From Cytobacillus stercorigallinarum (GTDB lineage Bacteria; Bacillota; Bacilli; Bacillales; Cytobacillaceae): a DNA stretch of 64,000 bases. The notes beneath the pieces were generated by a model. It was not told the DNA's origin. It saw only the letters and a list, made by a program, of their open reading frames with translations, and did not search any database. Positions within the stretch are counted from its first letter, which is position 1, and every line of letters begins with the position of its first letter. The DNA lies in assembly GCF_014836495.1 (NCBI RefSeq), contig NZ_JACSQT010000001.1, positions 62,001 through 126,000 of the forward strand, written 5' to 3'. This document shows, one piece after another, positions 8,914 to 17,275 of this stretch. The translations under genes were made by a program, and so were the position numbers.

Positions 8914-9382
8914 AGGAACCTTCCTTAATTAAACGGTTAATTATATTGATTGATTGCATATGGATTCCCTCATGAAAGATCGTTCTGATGAGAACATCCT
9001 CAATTGTGCACATACCCATATCGATTGGCTGATATTCGCGATTTAAGATGTCACCATAATGATGTTCAATTACAGTCGGCTGCTCACGAAGTAATCCGAT
9101 AAGATTTTCATAAGATGGTGTGTGTTCGTTGAAATCAGCTGGTGTTGTACCGAAACCAAAGAAAGATTGAAACGTTGATAAGTCTATGATGGCTTCCTTA
9201 GTTAACGATTGTATCCATAAAAATTGATCAAGATAAATATGCCCCATATGCCATCTGATGTTATTGCGAAAACCGGAAGGAATGATTTCTGCTTGTTCTG
9301 CAGATACATCTTTGACGATTGCTAGTACTTCCTCACGATACGTGTGTAATTGATTAAAAAGAATAGTATGACGTTTTATCAA
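8891..9382 (-). CDS. DinB-fold protein (DinB_2/YfiT-like)
   Basis: A 163-residue four-helix-bundle protein of the DinB superfamily. The histidines that normally bind a divalent metal are visible in RWHMGHIYLDQF and FHEGIHMQSI. Many members are thiol-dependent transferases, for example of bacillithiol, but the specific reaction is not evident here. The start is assigned to the TTG at 9382: the excellent GAGGTGAT lies four to five bases upstream of it, whereas the GTG at 9391 is inside that ribosome binding site. It is the middle gene of the operon, 22 bases after the upstream acetyltransferase. Confidence 0.78.
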   Translation of the reverse strand: MIKRHTILFNQLHTYREEVLAIVKDVSAEQAEIIPSGFRNNIRWHMGHIYLDQFLWIQSLTKEAIIDLSTFQSFFGFGTTPADFNEHTPSYENLIGLLREQPTVIEHHYGDILNREYQPIDMGMCTIEDVLIRTIFHEGIHMQSINIINRLIKEGSYDEYPKN

Positions 9383-9404
9383 CAGAATCACCTCGTAATA
9401 TTCG

Positions 9405-9917
9405 TTAAACCATCTTATACATTAAAACATCGTCCACATACTCATCATCACTAAGCTTAATATCTTTTATTTTTCGTCCTTCTTCCACAAATCCCATCTT
9501 TTGATAGAGATGGATAGCCGGTTGATTAGTCGAAAACACTCCTAAGCATAATTTTTCAATGACCGGGTGTTCTTCAGCCCATTTGATCAGTGTTTGCAAT
9601 AATTGTACACCAATGCCCTTTTTACGATAGCTTGAGTCAACATATATACTAAAACTACCATGGTGAGCTAGTCGTGCAATGGATGATGAGCGAAATATAA
9701 TACATCCAACGACACTGTTATCTGATTTAGCGACAAAGGCAACCGCATTTTTTTCACTTTGTGTAAGGATGGCAGATAATTTCTTTCTTTCTTCATCTAT
9801 ATTTGCTGAAAATTCTTCGTTCGTAGTAATGAAAAATCGATTTTCTTCAACGATACTTTTCTCCAAAGTAAGTATATCATCTAGATCAGCTAACAACGCT
9901 TGATGTACTTTCAACAA
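9405..9917 (-). CDS. GNAT family N-acetyltransferase
   Basis: A 170-residue GNAT protein with SSYRKKGIGVQLLQTLIKWA (about 98-117) as the acetyl-CoA binding motif and NQPAIHLYQKMGFVEEGR as the end block, similar to RimI/PAT-type enzymes. The substrate cannot be predicted. It begins the three-gene minus-strand operon. Start is a TTG at 9917, eight bases after AGGAG; a second TTG follows in frame. Two acetyltransferases around a DinB protein suggest small-molecule detoxification or modification, but that is inference from context only. Confidence 0.82.
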   Translation of the reverse strand: MLKVHQALLADLDDILTLEKSIVEENRFFITTNEEFSANIDEERKKLSAILTQSEKNAVAFVAKSDNSVVGCIIFRSSSIARLAHHGSFSIYVDSSYRKKGIGVQLLQTLIKWAEEHPVIEKLCLGVFSTNQPAIHLYQKMGFVEEGRKIKDIKLSDDEYVDDVLMYKMV

Positions 9918-10050
9918 CTACCACACTCCTTACTTTTGATACAATCAATGAAATTATACGAAATATTCTCATAAATTGCAAAGTGAATAGCACCCGTACG
10001 ATTGCCACATAAGTATTTTGGCAATATGGTATACTAATATTTAGGCGGAA

Positions 10051-10133
10051 AAATTCCTTTTTATAGGAATTTATTTATGTTCTATAGAACATGGGCATCT
10101 AGTATGAATAGATGCTCTTTATTGTTTTTATTT
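10051..10133 (+). promoter_or_regulatory. Structured leader with terminator-like hairpin before the FUSC gene
   Basis: Three hairpins follow each other: AAATTCCT/AGGAATTT (10051-10072), the perfect 16-base palindrome ATGTTCTATAGAACAT (10077-10092), and GCATCTA/TAGATGC (10095-10115), which is followed by a T-rich run. The last looks like an intrinsic terminator only 26 bases before the gene start, so the leader may attenuate transcription. It does not match a riboswitch class I know. Confidence 0.5.
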
Positions 10134-10158
10134 TAAGGTTGTAAGTGAGGTTTTGTAA

Positions 10159-12096
10159 ATGAGTGGAAATACAGATAGGGAGAATGTATCGCTTTTTCAA
10201 CAAGCTCTAAAGGTGAACAAAAAACCTTTTCCATGGGTAAAGGCTTTTCTAGCTGGGTTAGCTGCAGGGCTTCCGGTGATTATTGGTATCCTTTTTGGAG
10301 AGCTAGAGTATGGCTTATTAACAGGTATGGGCGGGTTTACCTATCTTTATGTATTTAATATTCCATATGCCCAAAGAGCGAAAAAACTATTTTTCGTTGT
10401 GATAGGTATTACGTTATCTTCGTTCTTAGGTACAATTGCTGCGCCGTTTCCGCTTGCTGTTGCGATTATTATGGGTATAATTGCTGCAATAGCTACGTTT
10501 GTCTTTGGTGCGTTACGGTTTACGGGACCAAGTGCGATCTTTTTTGTATTAATTTTTGCCATGACTTCTGGTATGCCTGTAGCGCCTGAATTAGCGTTTC
10601 AACGTGCTGGATTGGTGTTTTTGGGCGGAGCATTTTCGTGGTTAATTGCGATGGCAGGCTGGTTTGTGAATCCTTTTGGACCTGAAACGGATGTCGTTAA
10701 GAGAGCTTATAATGAATTAACCATTTTGATAAAAAGTATTGCTACAGAGCAGTTTGATGAACAAAGGTATAAAGTGATGTCCTCCTTAAATGATGTCGAG
10801 GATATCTTAATTGCTGGCTATTTACCTCTTAGAAGGCAGAAGAGATATGATCGTTTATATGTGTTAAATGATCATTTGAATCACATTTTTCTAGAGGTGA
10901 TTAAAAACTTTTCCAATGAAAAAACAGCGCCACCGCAACAATTAATAGAACAGCTTCAAGTTTTAACGAATTCAGTTGATAAAAGTAGATTGAATATAAT
11001 AGAAATCGAAGAAGATGAAGTAAGAGGCTGGCACGCGAAATATAAACAATTATACGCAATTATTAAACGTATCGATTGGGATACGGAAGATATTTCTTCT
11101 CATGTGAAAGAAGAAATAGAACTTTCTAAACCCACTGTCAGAAAAGCTTTACTTCATTCATTTGATAAGAACTCGATTGTCTTACTCTCTGCGATTAGAA
11201 TTGGAATTATGACGATTATTGCAGGAATTATCGCTTATCAATTTCATTTTGAACGTTCATTCTGGGTCCCTCTCTCTTGTGTAGCTGTTATGTCTGGAGC
11301 AACAGTTGTTGCCACTTATCATCGTGCAATTCAACGTGGAATTGGTACAATAGTTGGAATCTTAATCGCTAGTCTTATACTTAGTTTTCATCCTACAGGA
11401 CTTGTCATCGCCATATTAATCTTTTTACTTACCTTTATTACAGAATTATTTATTGTGAAAAACTATGGATTGGCAGCAATCTTTTTTACACCTAATGCAT
11501 TGTTAATGGCAGAAACAGTAACCCCAGGTGATTTTGCGTTTACTTATTTCGCTCAAGCAAGAATAATTGATGTTTTTATAGGTAGTATCATTGGGTTATT
11601 AGGTGTTTTAATTATTGGGAGGAGCTCAGCCTCTAGTAGGCTACCCCATTTCATTTCAAAAACAATTCGTAGTCAAGCCCAGCTCATGTTTACAATGTTT
11701 TCGAACCATACAAAAGATAGCCATGAATCAGAAAGAGAACTGTCTAAATTGAAAACAAACATTCAAGGCTTAAAGACAGTATACAATACAGCAGCAGGTG
11801 AAATCCCCATCGATCGCGGCGCGTTAACCTATTATTGGCCAGTTGTCTTTTGGTTAGAACAAATCACCTATTTTCTTGAAAAAACAGCAGAAGAGAAAGA
11901 TAAGCAGGTGAAATTATCTGATGAAGCTTTAGCGCGACTCTTGTATTCTTATGAATCTTTAGCTAACGCAGCGTACCGAGAACATGCCCCAGCAAATTTC
12001 TCCTTTCCTAAAATGGAAGGTTTGTCTAACTTGAAAAATGACATGATTCATCTTCAAAAATCATTACAAATGCACGAAGAAAAGCATCCATCATAG
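10159..12096 (+). CDS. FUSC-family inner-membrane protein (aromatic acid exporter-like)
   Basis: A 645-residue protein with the duplicated FUSC architecture: a first membrane block (about 28-175), a cytoplasmic helical section (about 180-350), a second membrane block (about 355-495) and a soluble C-terminal part. Both membrane blocks begin with the amphipathic helix-glycine pattern common to the family (VKAFLAGLAAGLPV and LSAIRIGIMTIIAGI). Relatives include AaeB, which exports hydroxybenzoates, and YhfK-type proteins; the substrate here is unknown. It is a single-gene unit. Its own terminator overlaps the stop codon, and the leader upstream is unusually structured. Confidence 0.82.
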   Translation: MSGNTDRENVSLFQQALKVNKKPFPWVKAFLAGLAAGLPVIIGILFGELEYGLLTGMGGFTYLYVFNIPYAQRAKKLFFVVIGITLSSFLGTIAAPFPLAVAIIMGIIAAIATFVFGALRFTGPSAIFFVLIFAMTSGMPVAPELAFQRAGLVFLGGAFSWLIAMAGWFVNPFGPETDVVKRAYNELTILIKSIATEQFDEQRYKVMSSLNDVEDILIAGYLPLRRQKRYDRLYVLNDHLNHIFLEVIKNFSNEKTAPPQQLIEQLQVLTNSVDKSRLNIIEIEEDEVRGWHAKYKQLYAIIKRIDWDTEDISSHVKEEIELSKPTVRKALLHSFDKNSIVLLSAIRIGIMTIIAGIIAYQFHFERSFWVPLSCVAVMSGATVVATYHRAIQRGIGTIVGILIASLILSFHPTGLVIAILIFLLTFITELFIVKNYGLAAIFFTPNALLMAETVTPGDFAFTYFAQARIIDVFIGSIIGLLGVLIIGRSSASSRLPHFISKTIRSQAQLMFTMFSNHTKDSHESERELSKLKTNIQGLKTVYNTAAGEIPIDRGALTYYWPVVFWLEQITYFLEKTAEEKDKQVKLSDEALARLLYSYESLANAAYREHAPANFSFPKMEGLSNLKNDMIHLQKSLQMHEEKHPS

Positions 12097-12108
12097 GGTG
12101 CTTTTTTG
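12081..12108 (+). terminator. Terminator overlapping the end of the FUSC gene
   Basis: AAAGCATCC pairs with GGGTGCTTT around a six-base loop and is followed by T residues; the hairpin includes the TAG stop codon. Confidence 0.8.
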
Positions 12109-12152
12109 AATGATAAAACGCTAGTATGTTTGTATATCGATTCCATCTTTTT

Positions 12153-12167
12153 TTGTAATTATTATTA
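12153..12167 (+). promoter_or_regulatory. Candidate PerR box before the catalase gene
   Basis: The 15 bases TTGTAATTATTATTA match the PerR consensus TTATAATnATTATAA at all but two positions. PerR represses peroxide-defence genes in bacilli, so the position about 100 bases before a catalase is sensible. Confidence 0.5.
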
Positions 12168-12184
12168 AAAAAATGATTGTTTTT

Positions 12185-12209
12185 GTTTTAGAAAGAATAT
12201 GGAGGGTAA
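12185..12209 (+). promoter_or_regulatory. Candidate SigB promoter of the catalase gene
   Basis: GTTTTA (12185-12190), 13 bases, then GGGTAA (12204-12209) matches the SigB pattern GTTTnn-N12-15-GGGwAw. B. subtilis katE is SigB-controlled. The start would give a leader of roughly 45 bases. Confidence 0.55.
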
Positions 12210-12262
12210 ATAGAAACAACCATTCCTTAAAAATAATTACATAATAAAAGGAGAGAATCGCT

Positions 12263-14302
12263 ATGTCTAAAAATGATAAAGACCAACAACTTGAACATTT
12301 TAGAAGTAATGATAATGAGGATAAAGATTTAACAACAAACGGAGGAGTAAAACTTTCAGAAGATGATCATTCTTTAAAAGCTGGTACAAGGGGTCCAACA
12401 TTATTAGAGGATTTTCATTTACGTGAGAAGTTAACACATTTTGACCATGAAAGGATTCCAGAGCGTGTCGTTCATGCCAGGGGATTTGGTGCTCACGGTG
12501 AATTTCAAGTCTATGATGATTCTATGAAGGCATTCACGAAAGCGAAATTTCTAACGAATCCTCATACGACCACGCCTGTTTTTGTCCGGTTTTCAACAGT
12601 TGTTGGTTCGCGTGGTTCACTTGATACGCCAAGAGATGCCAGGGGATTTGCAACGAAATTTTATACAGAAGAAGGAAATTATGATTTAGTAGGTAATAAT
12701 ATTCCTGTGTTTTTTATTCAAGATGGAATTAAATTTCCTGACTTAATTCATGCGGTCAAACCTGAACCGCATAATGAAATGCCACAAGCTGCGTCTGCAC
12801 ATGATACATTTTGGGATTGGGTCTCACAAAATCAGGAATCTGCCCATATGGTTATGTGGGTGATGAGTGACCGTGGTATTCCACGAAGTTATCGTACAAT
12901 GGAAGGGTTCGGCGTTCATACATTTAGATTGGTTAATGATAAAGGCGAAGGTCACTTTGTTAAGTTTCACTGGAAACCAGTATTAGGTACACATTCACTC
13001 GTTTGGGATGAAGCACAAAAATTAGGAGGAAAAGACCCTGATTTCAATCGTCGTGATTTATGGGAATCTATCGAAGCAGGCGACTATGCTGAATACGAAC
13101 TTGGTGTACAAATTTTAGAAGAGAAGGATGAATTTTCTTTTGATTTCGACATTCTGGATCCAACGAAAATTTGGCCAGAGGAAGAGATTCCTGTTCGTAA
13201 AATTGGTAAAATGACACTGAATCGCAATGTAGACAATGTGTTTGCTGAAACAGAACAAGTTGCCTTCCAGGTTGGAAATGTTGTACCTGGTATTGACTTT
13301 ACGAATGATCCTTTATTACAAGCAAGATTATTTTCCTATACAGATACCCAATTAATTCGTTTAGGTGGTCCGAATTTTCATGAGCTACCTATTAATAGAC
13401 CAGTTTGCCCTTTCCACAATAATCAAAGAGACGGGTATGGCCGCCAAACGATTAATACAGGACAAGTTGCTTATCATAATAATAGACTAGCAAATGGTTC
13501 ACCAAATACGGTTGAAGAATCTGAAGGCGGTTATGCTCACTATCAAGAAAAAGTAGAAGGTCGAAAAATTAGAGAACGAAGTGACAGCTTTAAAGATCAC
13601 TTTAGTCAAGCTACACTGTACTGGAATAGCTTGAGTGATATTGAAAAAGAACATACGATAAGTGCTTTCCAATTCGAATTGAGTAAAGTGGAAAGTCAAG
13701 GTGTGAAAGAGCGAGTAGTTGAAATGTTTAGTCACGTAAATAGTAATCTTGCTAATCGCATTGCTGAAAAAGTGGGTGTAGATGCAGTTGGAAATAATGA
13801 AACAATGACAACGAAATCCTCGCCTGCACTAAGTCAACAAAACACAATCTTTTCAGCCGCTACACGTAAATTAGCTATCATTGTAACAGATGGGTTTGAT
13901 GGAGAAAAAGTAAAGTCAATCCTCAATGATTTGCAAGAAGCTGGTGTGAACCCATGTATTGTAAGTGACCGTCTTGGCACTATTAGAGGTAGTGGGGGAG
14001 TTGAGGTACAAGCAAAACATACATTTGCTAGTGACAGCTCAGTCGTATTTGATGGTGTGTATCTCATTGGTAGTGATAAGGTTGATGCAACATTTAAGCA
14101 TGATGCCTTGCTGTTTATAGATGAAGCCTACCAACACTTCAAACCAATCGCTGCAACTGGAGATGCTATCTATTGGATTAAAGATTTAGATTATCCTAGT
14201 GAAGAAGGGATTTTACTAGAGGAACAAGCAGGTAATGATTTTGCAAAACAAATCGTTGATGCTTTGTCAGCTCACAGATTTTGGAATCGTTCGCAAGTAT
14301 AA
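12263..14302 (+). CDS. katE: Large-subunit catalase (KatE/HPII type)
   Basis: A 679-residue haem catalase that splits hydrogen peroxide. Distal H71 lies in RVVHARGFGAHGEF, the distal asparagine in VGNNIPVFFIQD (about 143-154), and the proximal haem ligand Y359 in RLFSYTDTQ. The last 150 residues (from about 530) form the DJ-1/PfpI-like domain that marks large-subunit clade-2 catalases such as KatE. The polar N-terminal extension is also typical. AAGGAGAG precedes the ATG. It is a single-gene unit under candidate SigB and PerR sites, with a strong terminator. In B. subtilis this class belongs to the general stress response, whereas vegetative KatA is of the small type. Confidence 0.93.
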   Translation: MSKNDKDQQLEHFRSNDNEDKDLTTNGGVKLSEDDHSLKAGTRGPTLLEDFHLREKLTHFDHERIPERVVHARGFGAHGEFQVYDDSMKAFTKAKFLTNPHTTTPVFVRFSTVVGSRGSLDTPRDARGFATKFYTEEGNYDLVGNNIPVFFIQDGIKFPDLIHAVKPEPHNEMPQAASAHDTFWDWVSQNQESAHMVMWVMSDRGIPRSYRTMEGFGVHTFRLVNDKGEGHFVKFHWKPVLGTHSLVWDEAQKLGGKDPDFNRRDLWESIEAGDYAEYELGVQILEEKDEFSFDFDILDPTKIWPEEEIPVRKIGKMTLNRNVDNVFAETEQVAFQVGNVVPGIDFTNDPLLQARLFSYTDTQLIRLGGPNFHELPINRPVCPFHNNQRDGYGRQTINTGQVAYHNNRLANGSPNTVEESEGGYAHYQEKVEGRKIRERSDSFKDHFSQATLYWNSLSDIEKEHTISAFQFELSKVESQGVKERVVEMFSHVNSNLANRIAEKVGVDAVGNNETMTTKSSPALSQQNTIFSAATRKLAIIVTDGFDGEKVKSILNDLQEAGVNPCIVSDRLGTIRGSGGVEVQAKHTFASDSSVVFDGVYLIGSDKVDATFKHDALLFIDEAYQHFKPIAATGDAIYWIKDLDYPSEEGILLEEQAGNDFAKQIVDALSAHRFWNRSQV

Positions 14303-14316
14303 TGAGATAAGAAGGA

Positions 14317-14353
14317 AAACAGAGATGTCATTTAATGGTGTCTCTGTTTTTTT
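14317..14353 (+). terminator. Terminator after the catalase gene
   Basis: AAACAGAGA pairs with TCTCTGTTT, with partial inner pairing (TGTCA/TGGTG), and a run of T follows. Confidence 0.85.
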
Positions 14354-14567
14354 GTGAGCTATGAATAGTAAATCTATCTATAGGCATCATCTTTGCTATA
14401 ATACGGTGTTGTTTTTGAAATAGTGTCCACTCTATTCTGTTCTTATATCTTTTCTTATCTATTAGATACAGTCTAGATAGTAACTTGAAAATACTTCTAT
14501 TAAAATAAACGGATGTATAACTTTTTATGCTTAAAATAAGATGTGAGTAAAGCATTTACTAGCTGAA

Positions 14568-14628
14568 TGATTAATCAAATAATTAATCCTATGTGTCAGA
14601 AATAGAGTAAACTAATCATTAATGATTA
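14568..14628 (+). promoter_or_regulatory. Pair of TGATTA-type palindromes, likely operators
   Basis: TGATTAATCA (14568-14577) and the perfect 16-base palindrome TAATCATTAATGATTA (14613-14628) share the TAATCA half site. The second sits 12 bases before the first gene of the MFS operon, over its probable transcription start. MarR-type repressors use such AT-rich palindromes; the cognate regulator is not obvious. Confidence 0.45.
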
Positions 14629-14652
14629 ATACAAGAGGGGATGGGAATAAAA

Positions 14653-14886
14653 TTGAGTGAACATCAAATGTCTATCATTGATTTTGCAAGGAGGGGACAA
14701 TCTATTTATATTGTCCTACAAGGGTTCGATGCACAAACCGATCAACCATTTGCAGGAGAAGTAAGAGTTCTAGGGAATAACATATATGGTGATATGATTC
14801 ATCCGAATAAGTCACTTTTATCTGAAAGCTGTCAACAGTTTATTAAGGATGCAGTACAAAGAAAACTTCAAAATCAAGAAATATAA
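14653..14886 (+). CDS. Small protein of unknown function in an MFS operon
   Basis: A protein of about 77 residues (MSEHQMSIIDFARRGQSIYI at the start) that I do not recognise. It is acidic to neutral, without membrane segments or cysteines; alternating hydrophobic residues (YIVLQGFD, GEVRVLG) suggest a small beta-rich fold. The ATG at 14641 lies against the GAGGGGA ribosome binding site with no spacing, so the in-frame TTG at 14653 is the likelier start. It is 24 bases before an MFS transporter gene and shares the palindromic operator region, so the two are probably co-transcribed and functionally linked. Confidence 0.6.
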   Translation: MSEHQMSIIDFARRGQSIYIVLQGFDAQTDQPFAGEVRVLGNNIYGDMIHPNKSLLSESCQQFIKDAVQRKLQNQEI

Positions 14887-14910
14887 GGTCCAACAAAGTG
14901 AGGGGAAGAA

Positions 14911-16167
14911 ATGGGAGAAGCGATTCAATCGAGTTATAATGAGAGTGAGAGAGATAGATTATATAAAAGAACATTAACGGTTGTTAGTATTTCTCAGTTG
15001 TTTGGTGGAGCAGGTTTGGCTGCAGGGATTACGGTAGGAGCGTTATTAGCAGAGGATATTCTAGGTACGGCTTCATATGCAGGCTTGCCAACAGCTTTAT
15101 TTACGATTGGATCAGCAGTGACTGCGTTTATAGTAGGGAAAACATCTCAACATTACGGCAGAAGAATTGGACTGACTATAGGTTTTATTGTTGGTGGATT
15201 AGGAGCATTAGGGGTTGTGTTGGCAGCTATATTACAGAATATTTATCTATTATTCTTTTTTTTATTTCTTTATGGTGCAGGTACGGCAACCAATTTACAA
15301 GCGAGGTATGCCGGCAGTGATTTGGCTAATGAGAATCAAAGGGGAAAAGCAGTTAGTTTGACCATGGTGATGACCACATTTGGAGCAGTATTAGGGCCCA
15401 ATTTAGTTAACACTATGGGAGAGGTGGCAAGTCGATTAACGATTCCTCCTTTAGCTGGCCCGTTTTTATTATCTGCTCTGGCATACATAGTGGCCGGGAT
15501 AGTGTTGTTTATTTTATTGCGCCCAGACCCTTTTATTTTAGCGAAGCAATGGGTAGCTGAAGAAGAAAAACAAAAGAGTAGTGCTGTTATTGCCACCAAT
15601 AGAGTAAATAACTATCATATTGTTGTTGGAGCAACAGTAATGATTCTAACACAGTTAATTATGGTAGCGATTATGACGATGACCCCTGTTCATATGCTCC
15701 ATCATGGTCATACACTACAAGCGATCGGAGTGGTGATTGGCGTTCATATTGGTGCGATGTATTTACCATCTCTATTTACAGGTGTACTAGTTGATCGATT
15801 AGGTAGATATTTTATGGCTATCGCCGCAGGTGTGACATTGTTGTTATCCGGAATTACCGCTGCTAGTCTGCCTGAAGATTCTTTATTTGGATTAATCTTA
15901 GCTTTAGCTTTATTAGGGTTAGGCTGGAACTTCGGTTTAATTAGCGGAACGACTTTAATTGTTGATGGAACAACCAATGACAACAGAGCGCATATTCAAG
16001 GAAAAGTAGATGTATTTATTGCCCTATCAGGTGCGACAGGTGGATTGCTTTCGGGCATGGTTGTTGCTCATTCTAGTTACGCTACTTTAAGTATAGTGGG
16101 TGGATTGATTTCATTCGTTTTAGTACCGATTGTCTTCTGGCCAAAGTTAGCAAAAACAAATAGCTAA
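14911..16167 (+). CDS. MFS transporter, 12 membrane helices
   Basis: A 418-residue major facilitator with about 12 hydrophobic segments, the loop 2-3 motif GKTSQHYGRRIGL (about 76-88) and the matching second-half motif GVLVDRLGRYFM (about 291-302). The pattern fits drug or metabolite exporters of the YfmO/YjiJ-like type, but the substrate is unknown. Strong ribosome binding site (GAGGGGAA). It is the second gene of a two-gene unit behind palindromic operator-like sequences and ends at a bidirectional terminator shared with the convergent TetR gene. Confidence 0.85.
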   Translation: MGEAIQSSYNESERDRLYKRTLTVVSISQLFGGAGLAAGITVGALLAEDILGTASYAGLPTALFTIGSAVTAFIVGKTSQHYGRRIGLTIGFIVGGLGALGVVLAAILQNIYLLFFFLFLYGAGTATNLQARYAGSDLANENQRGKAVSLTMVMTTFGAVLGPNLVNTMGEVASRLTIPPLAGPFLLSALAYIVAGIVLFILLRPDPFILAKQWVAEEEKQKSSAVIATNRVNNYHIVVGATVMILTQLIMVAIMTMTPVHMLHHGHTLQAIGVVIGVHIGAMYLPSLFTGVLVDRLGRYFMAIAAGVTLLLSGITAASLPEDSLFGLILALALLGLGWNFGLISGTTLIVDGTTNDNRAHIQGKVDVFIALSGATGGLLSGMVVAHSSYATLSIVGGLISFVLVPIVFWPKLAKTNS

Positions 16168-16176
16168 TGGCAAATG

Positions 16177-16217
16177 AATAACCACGGACCAAAATTCATT
16201 TGGCTCGTGGTTATTTT
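16177..16217. terminator. Bidirectional terminator between MFS and TetR genes
   Basis: AATAACCACG..CCAAA pairs with TTTGG..CGTGGTTATT (16177-16215) with a two-base internal loop; suited to both convergent genes. Confidence 0.85.
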
Positions 16218-16246
16218 AGACAAAAGCAAAACTGTCCAAGCTATGT

Positions 16247-17119
16247 TTATTTTGTTTGTAAATAGTACCAAATTAAATTTATAAATGTATGAGCTTGTAA
16301 TTCGATTTCCGTCTTGTCTAGTGAGGTTTGGAACGGTTTGAGTAAAGGTAACAGAACAGGCTTGCGAATTCGGTCAGCTCTTAATTCTGTTAATATCGCA
16401 TCAAATAAATCTTGTTGATCTTCATCAAATTGGTGCTGTTCTTGCAATTGCTGAGCAAACTCAAAAATTTCCTCAATTTTGATGATCCGTTTATTTATAT
16501 GGGTTCTTAGCTGATCAATGGCTGAATAATTGAGAAGAGAAACGCCACTAGATTTCATCGTTTGTAAAAGCATCTCTAAATAAGAGAGTGTCACATCAAT
16601 CAGTTGTTTTAAGTCATAGACATTATTCGTAATTCTTTTCACAAAGAGAAGGTGTTGGAGCATTCCAGTGAATAAGACCACTCCTTCAAACGCATAATCT
16701 CTAGTGTCTTCTCCAAATACCTCAATCACTCTAGAAGTTAACCATTCCATATCGTACACTCTATGTTGTAATACGAGTTTTTTTAAATCCTTTTCATTGG
16801 AATGCAATATCGCTTCAAATAATCGATGAAGATTACTGGCTTCTTGAAATGTGTATAAAAGAGAGATTTGATCAATAAAAACGTCTCTATCTTGTGCATC
16901 TTTCCCCACTTGTAGAGCAATTCTCCTTTGGCTTGCTTCATAGCGCAAATCCTCTAATATCTCAGCGATACAATCATTTTTTGTGGCGAAATAATTGTAA
17001 AATGTCCCTTTGGAAATATTTGCTGAATCAATAATGTCTTGTACAGATGTTTGTTGAATCCCCTTTTCTTGAAACAATTTCAACGCTGCATCTGCCACTT
17101 TCTTCTTCTTGTTATTCAT
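16247..17119 (-). CDS. TetR-family transcriptional regulator
   Basis: A 290-residue TetR-type repressor. The N-terminal helix-turn-helix contains TSVQDIIDSANISKGTFYNYFATK (about 25-48), and the long C-terminal part, at least 70 residues more than usual for the family, is the ligand and dimer domain. The ATG at 17119 is preferred to that at 17149 because GGTGGGGG lies eight bases before it. It is divergent from the EmrB/QacA-type transporter gene, and the space between carries an 18-bp inverted repeat over the transporter promoter, so it most likely represses the transporter and itself. Confidence 0.88.
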   Translation of the reverse strand: MNNKKKKVADAALKLFQEKGIQQTSVQDIIDSANISKGTFYNYFATKNDCIAEILEDLRYEASQRRIALQVGKDAQDRDVFIDQISLLYTFQEASNLHRLFEAILHSNEKDLKKLVLQHRVYDMEWLTSRVIEVFGEDTRDYAFEGVVLFTGMLQHLLFVKRITNNVYDLKQLIDVTLSYLEMLLQTMKSSGVSLLNYSAIDQLRTHINKRIIKIEEIFEFAQQLQEQHQFDEDQQDLFDAILTELRADRIRKPVLLPLLKPFQTSLDKTEIELQAHTFINLIWYYLQTK

Positions 17120-17182
17120 CGTGTATTCCCCCACCCTTATGGCTTTCATTATAAATTCTTAAGAGGAGAAATACAACGTAAT

Positions 17183-17228
17183 TAAACCCAAAGTATAAAT
17201 ATGTTGACCAATTTATACTTTGGGTTTA
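17183..17228. promoter_or_regulatory. TetR operator: perfect 18-bp inverted repeat
   Basis: TAAACCCAAAGTATAAAT (17183-17200) and its exact reverse complement (17211-17228) flank ten bases. The repeat covers the -35 to -10 space of the transporter promoter and lies 64 bases from the tetR start, as expected for a repressor that controls both divergent genes. Confidence 0.8.
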
Positions 17229-17232
17229 AAAT
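17204..17232 (+). promoter_or_regulatory. SigA promoter of the EmrB/QacA-type transporter
   Basis: TTGACC (17204-17209), 17 bases, TAAAAT (17227-17232), 44 bases before the gene start. The right arm of the inverted repeat fills the spacer. Confidence 0.65.
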
Positions 17233-17275
17233 GGTTCAGTACTCGAAATAAAAAAAATAAAAAGGATGAGAAAGT

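Noticed and set aside
10002..10035. Promoter TTGCCA...TATACT before the FUSC gene
   Set aside because: The spacing is 22 bases, and alternatives are also badly spaced, so no promoter is annotated.
14328..14555. 75-codon minus-strand frame after the catalase gene
   Set aside because: It runs through the catalase terminator, has AT-driven composition and no ribosome binding site.
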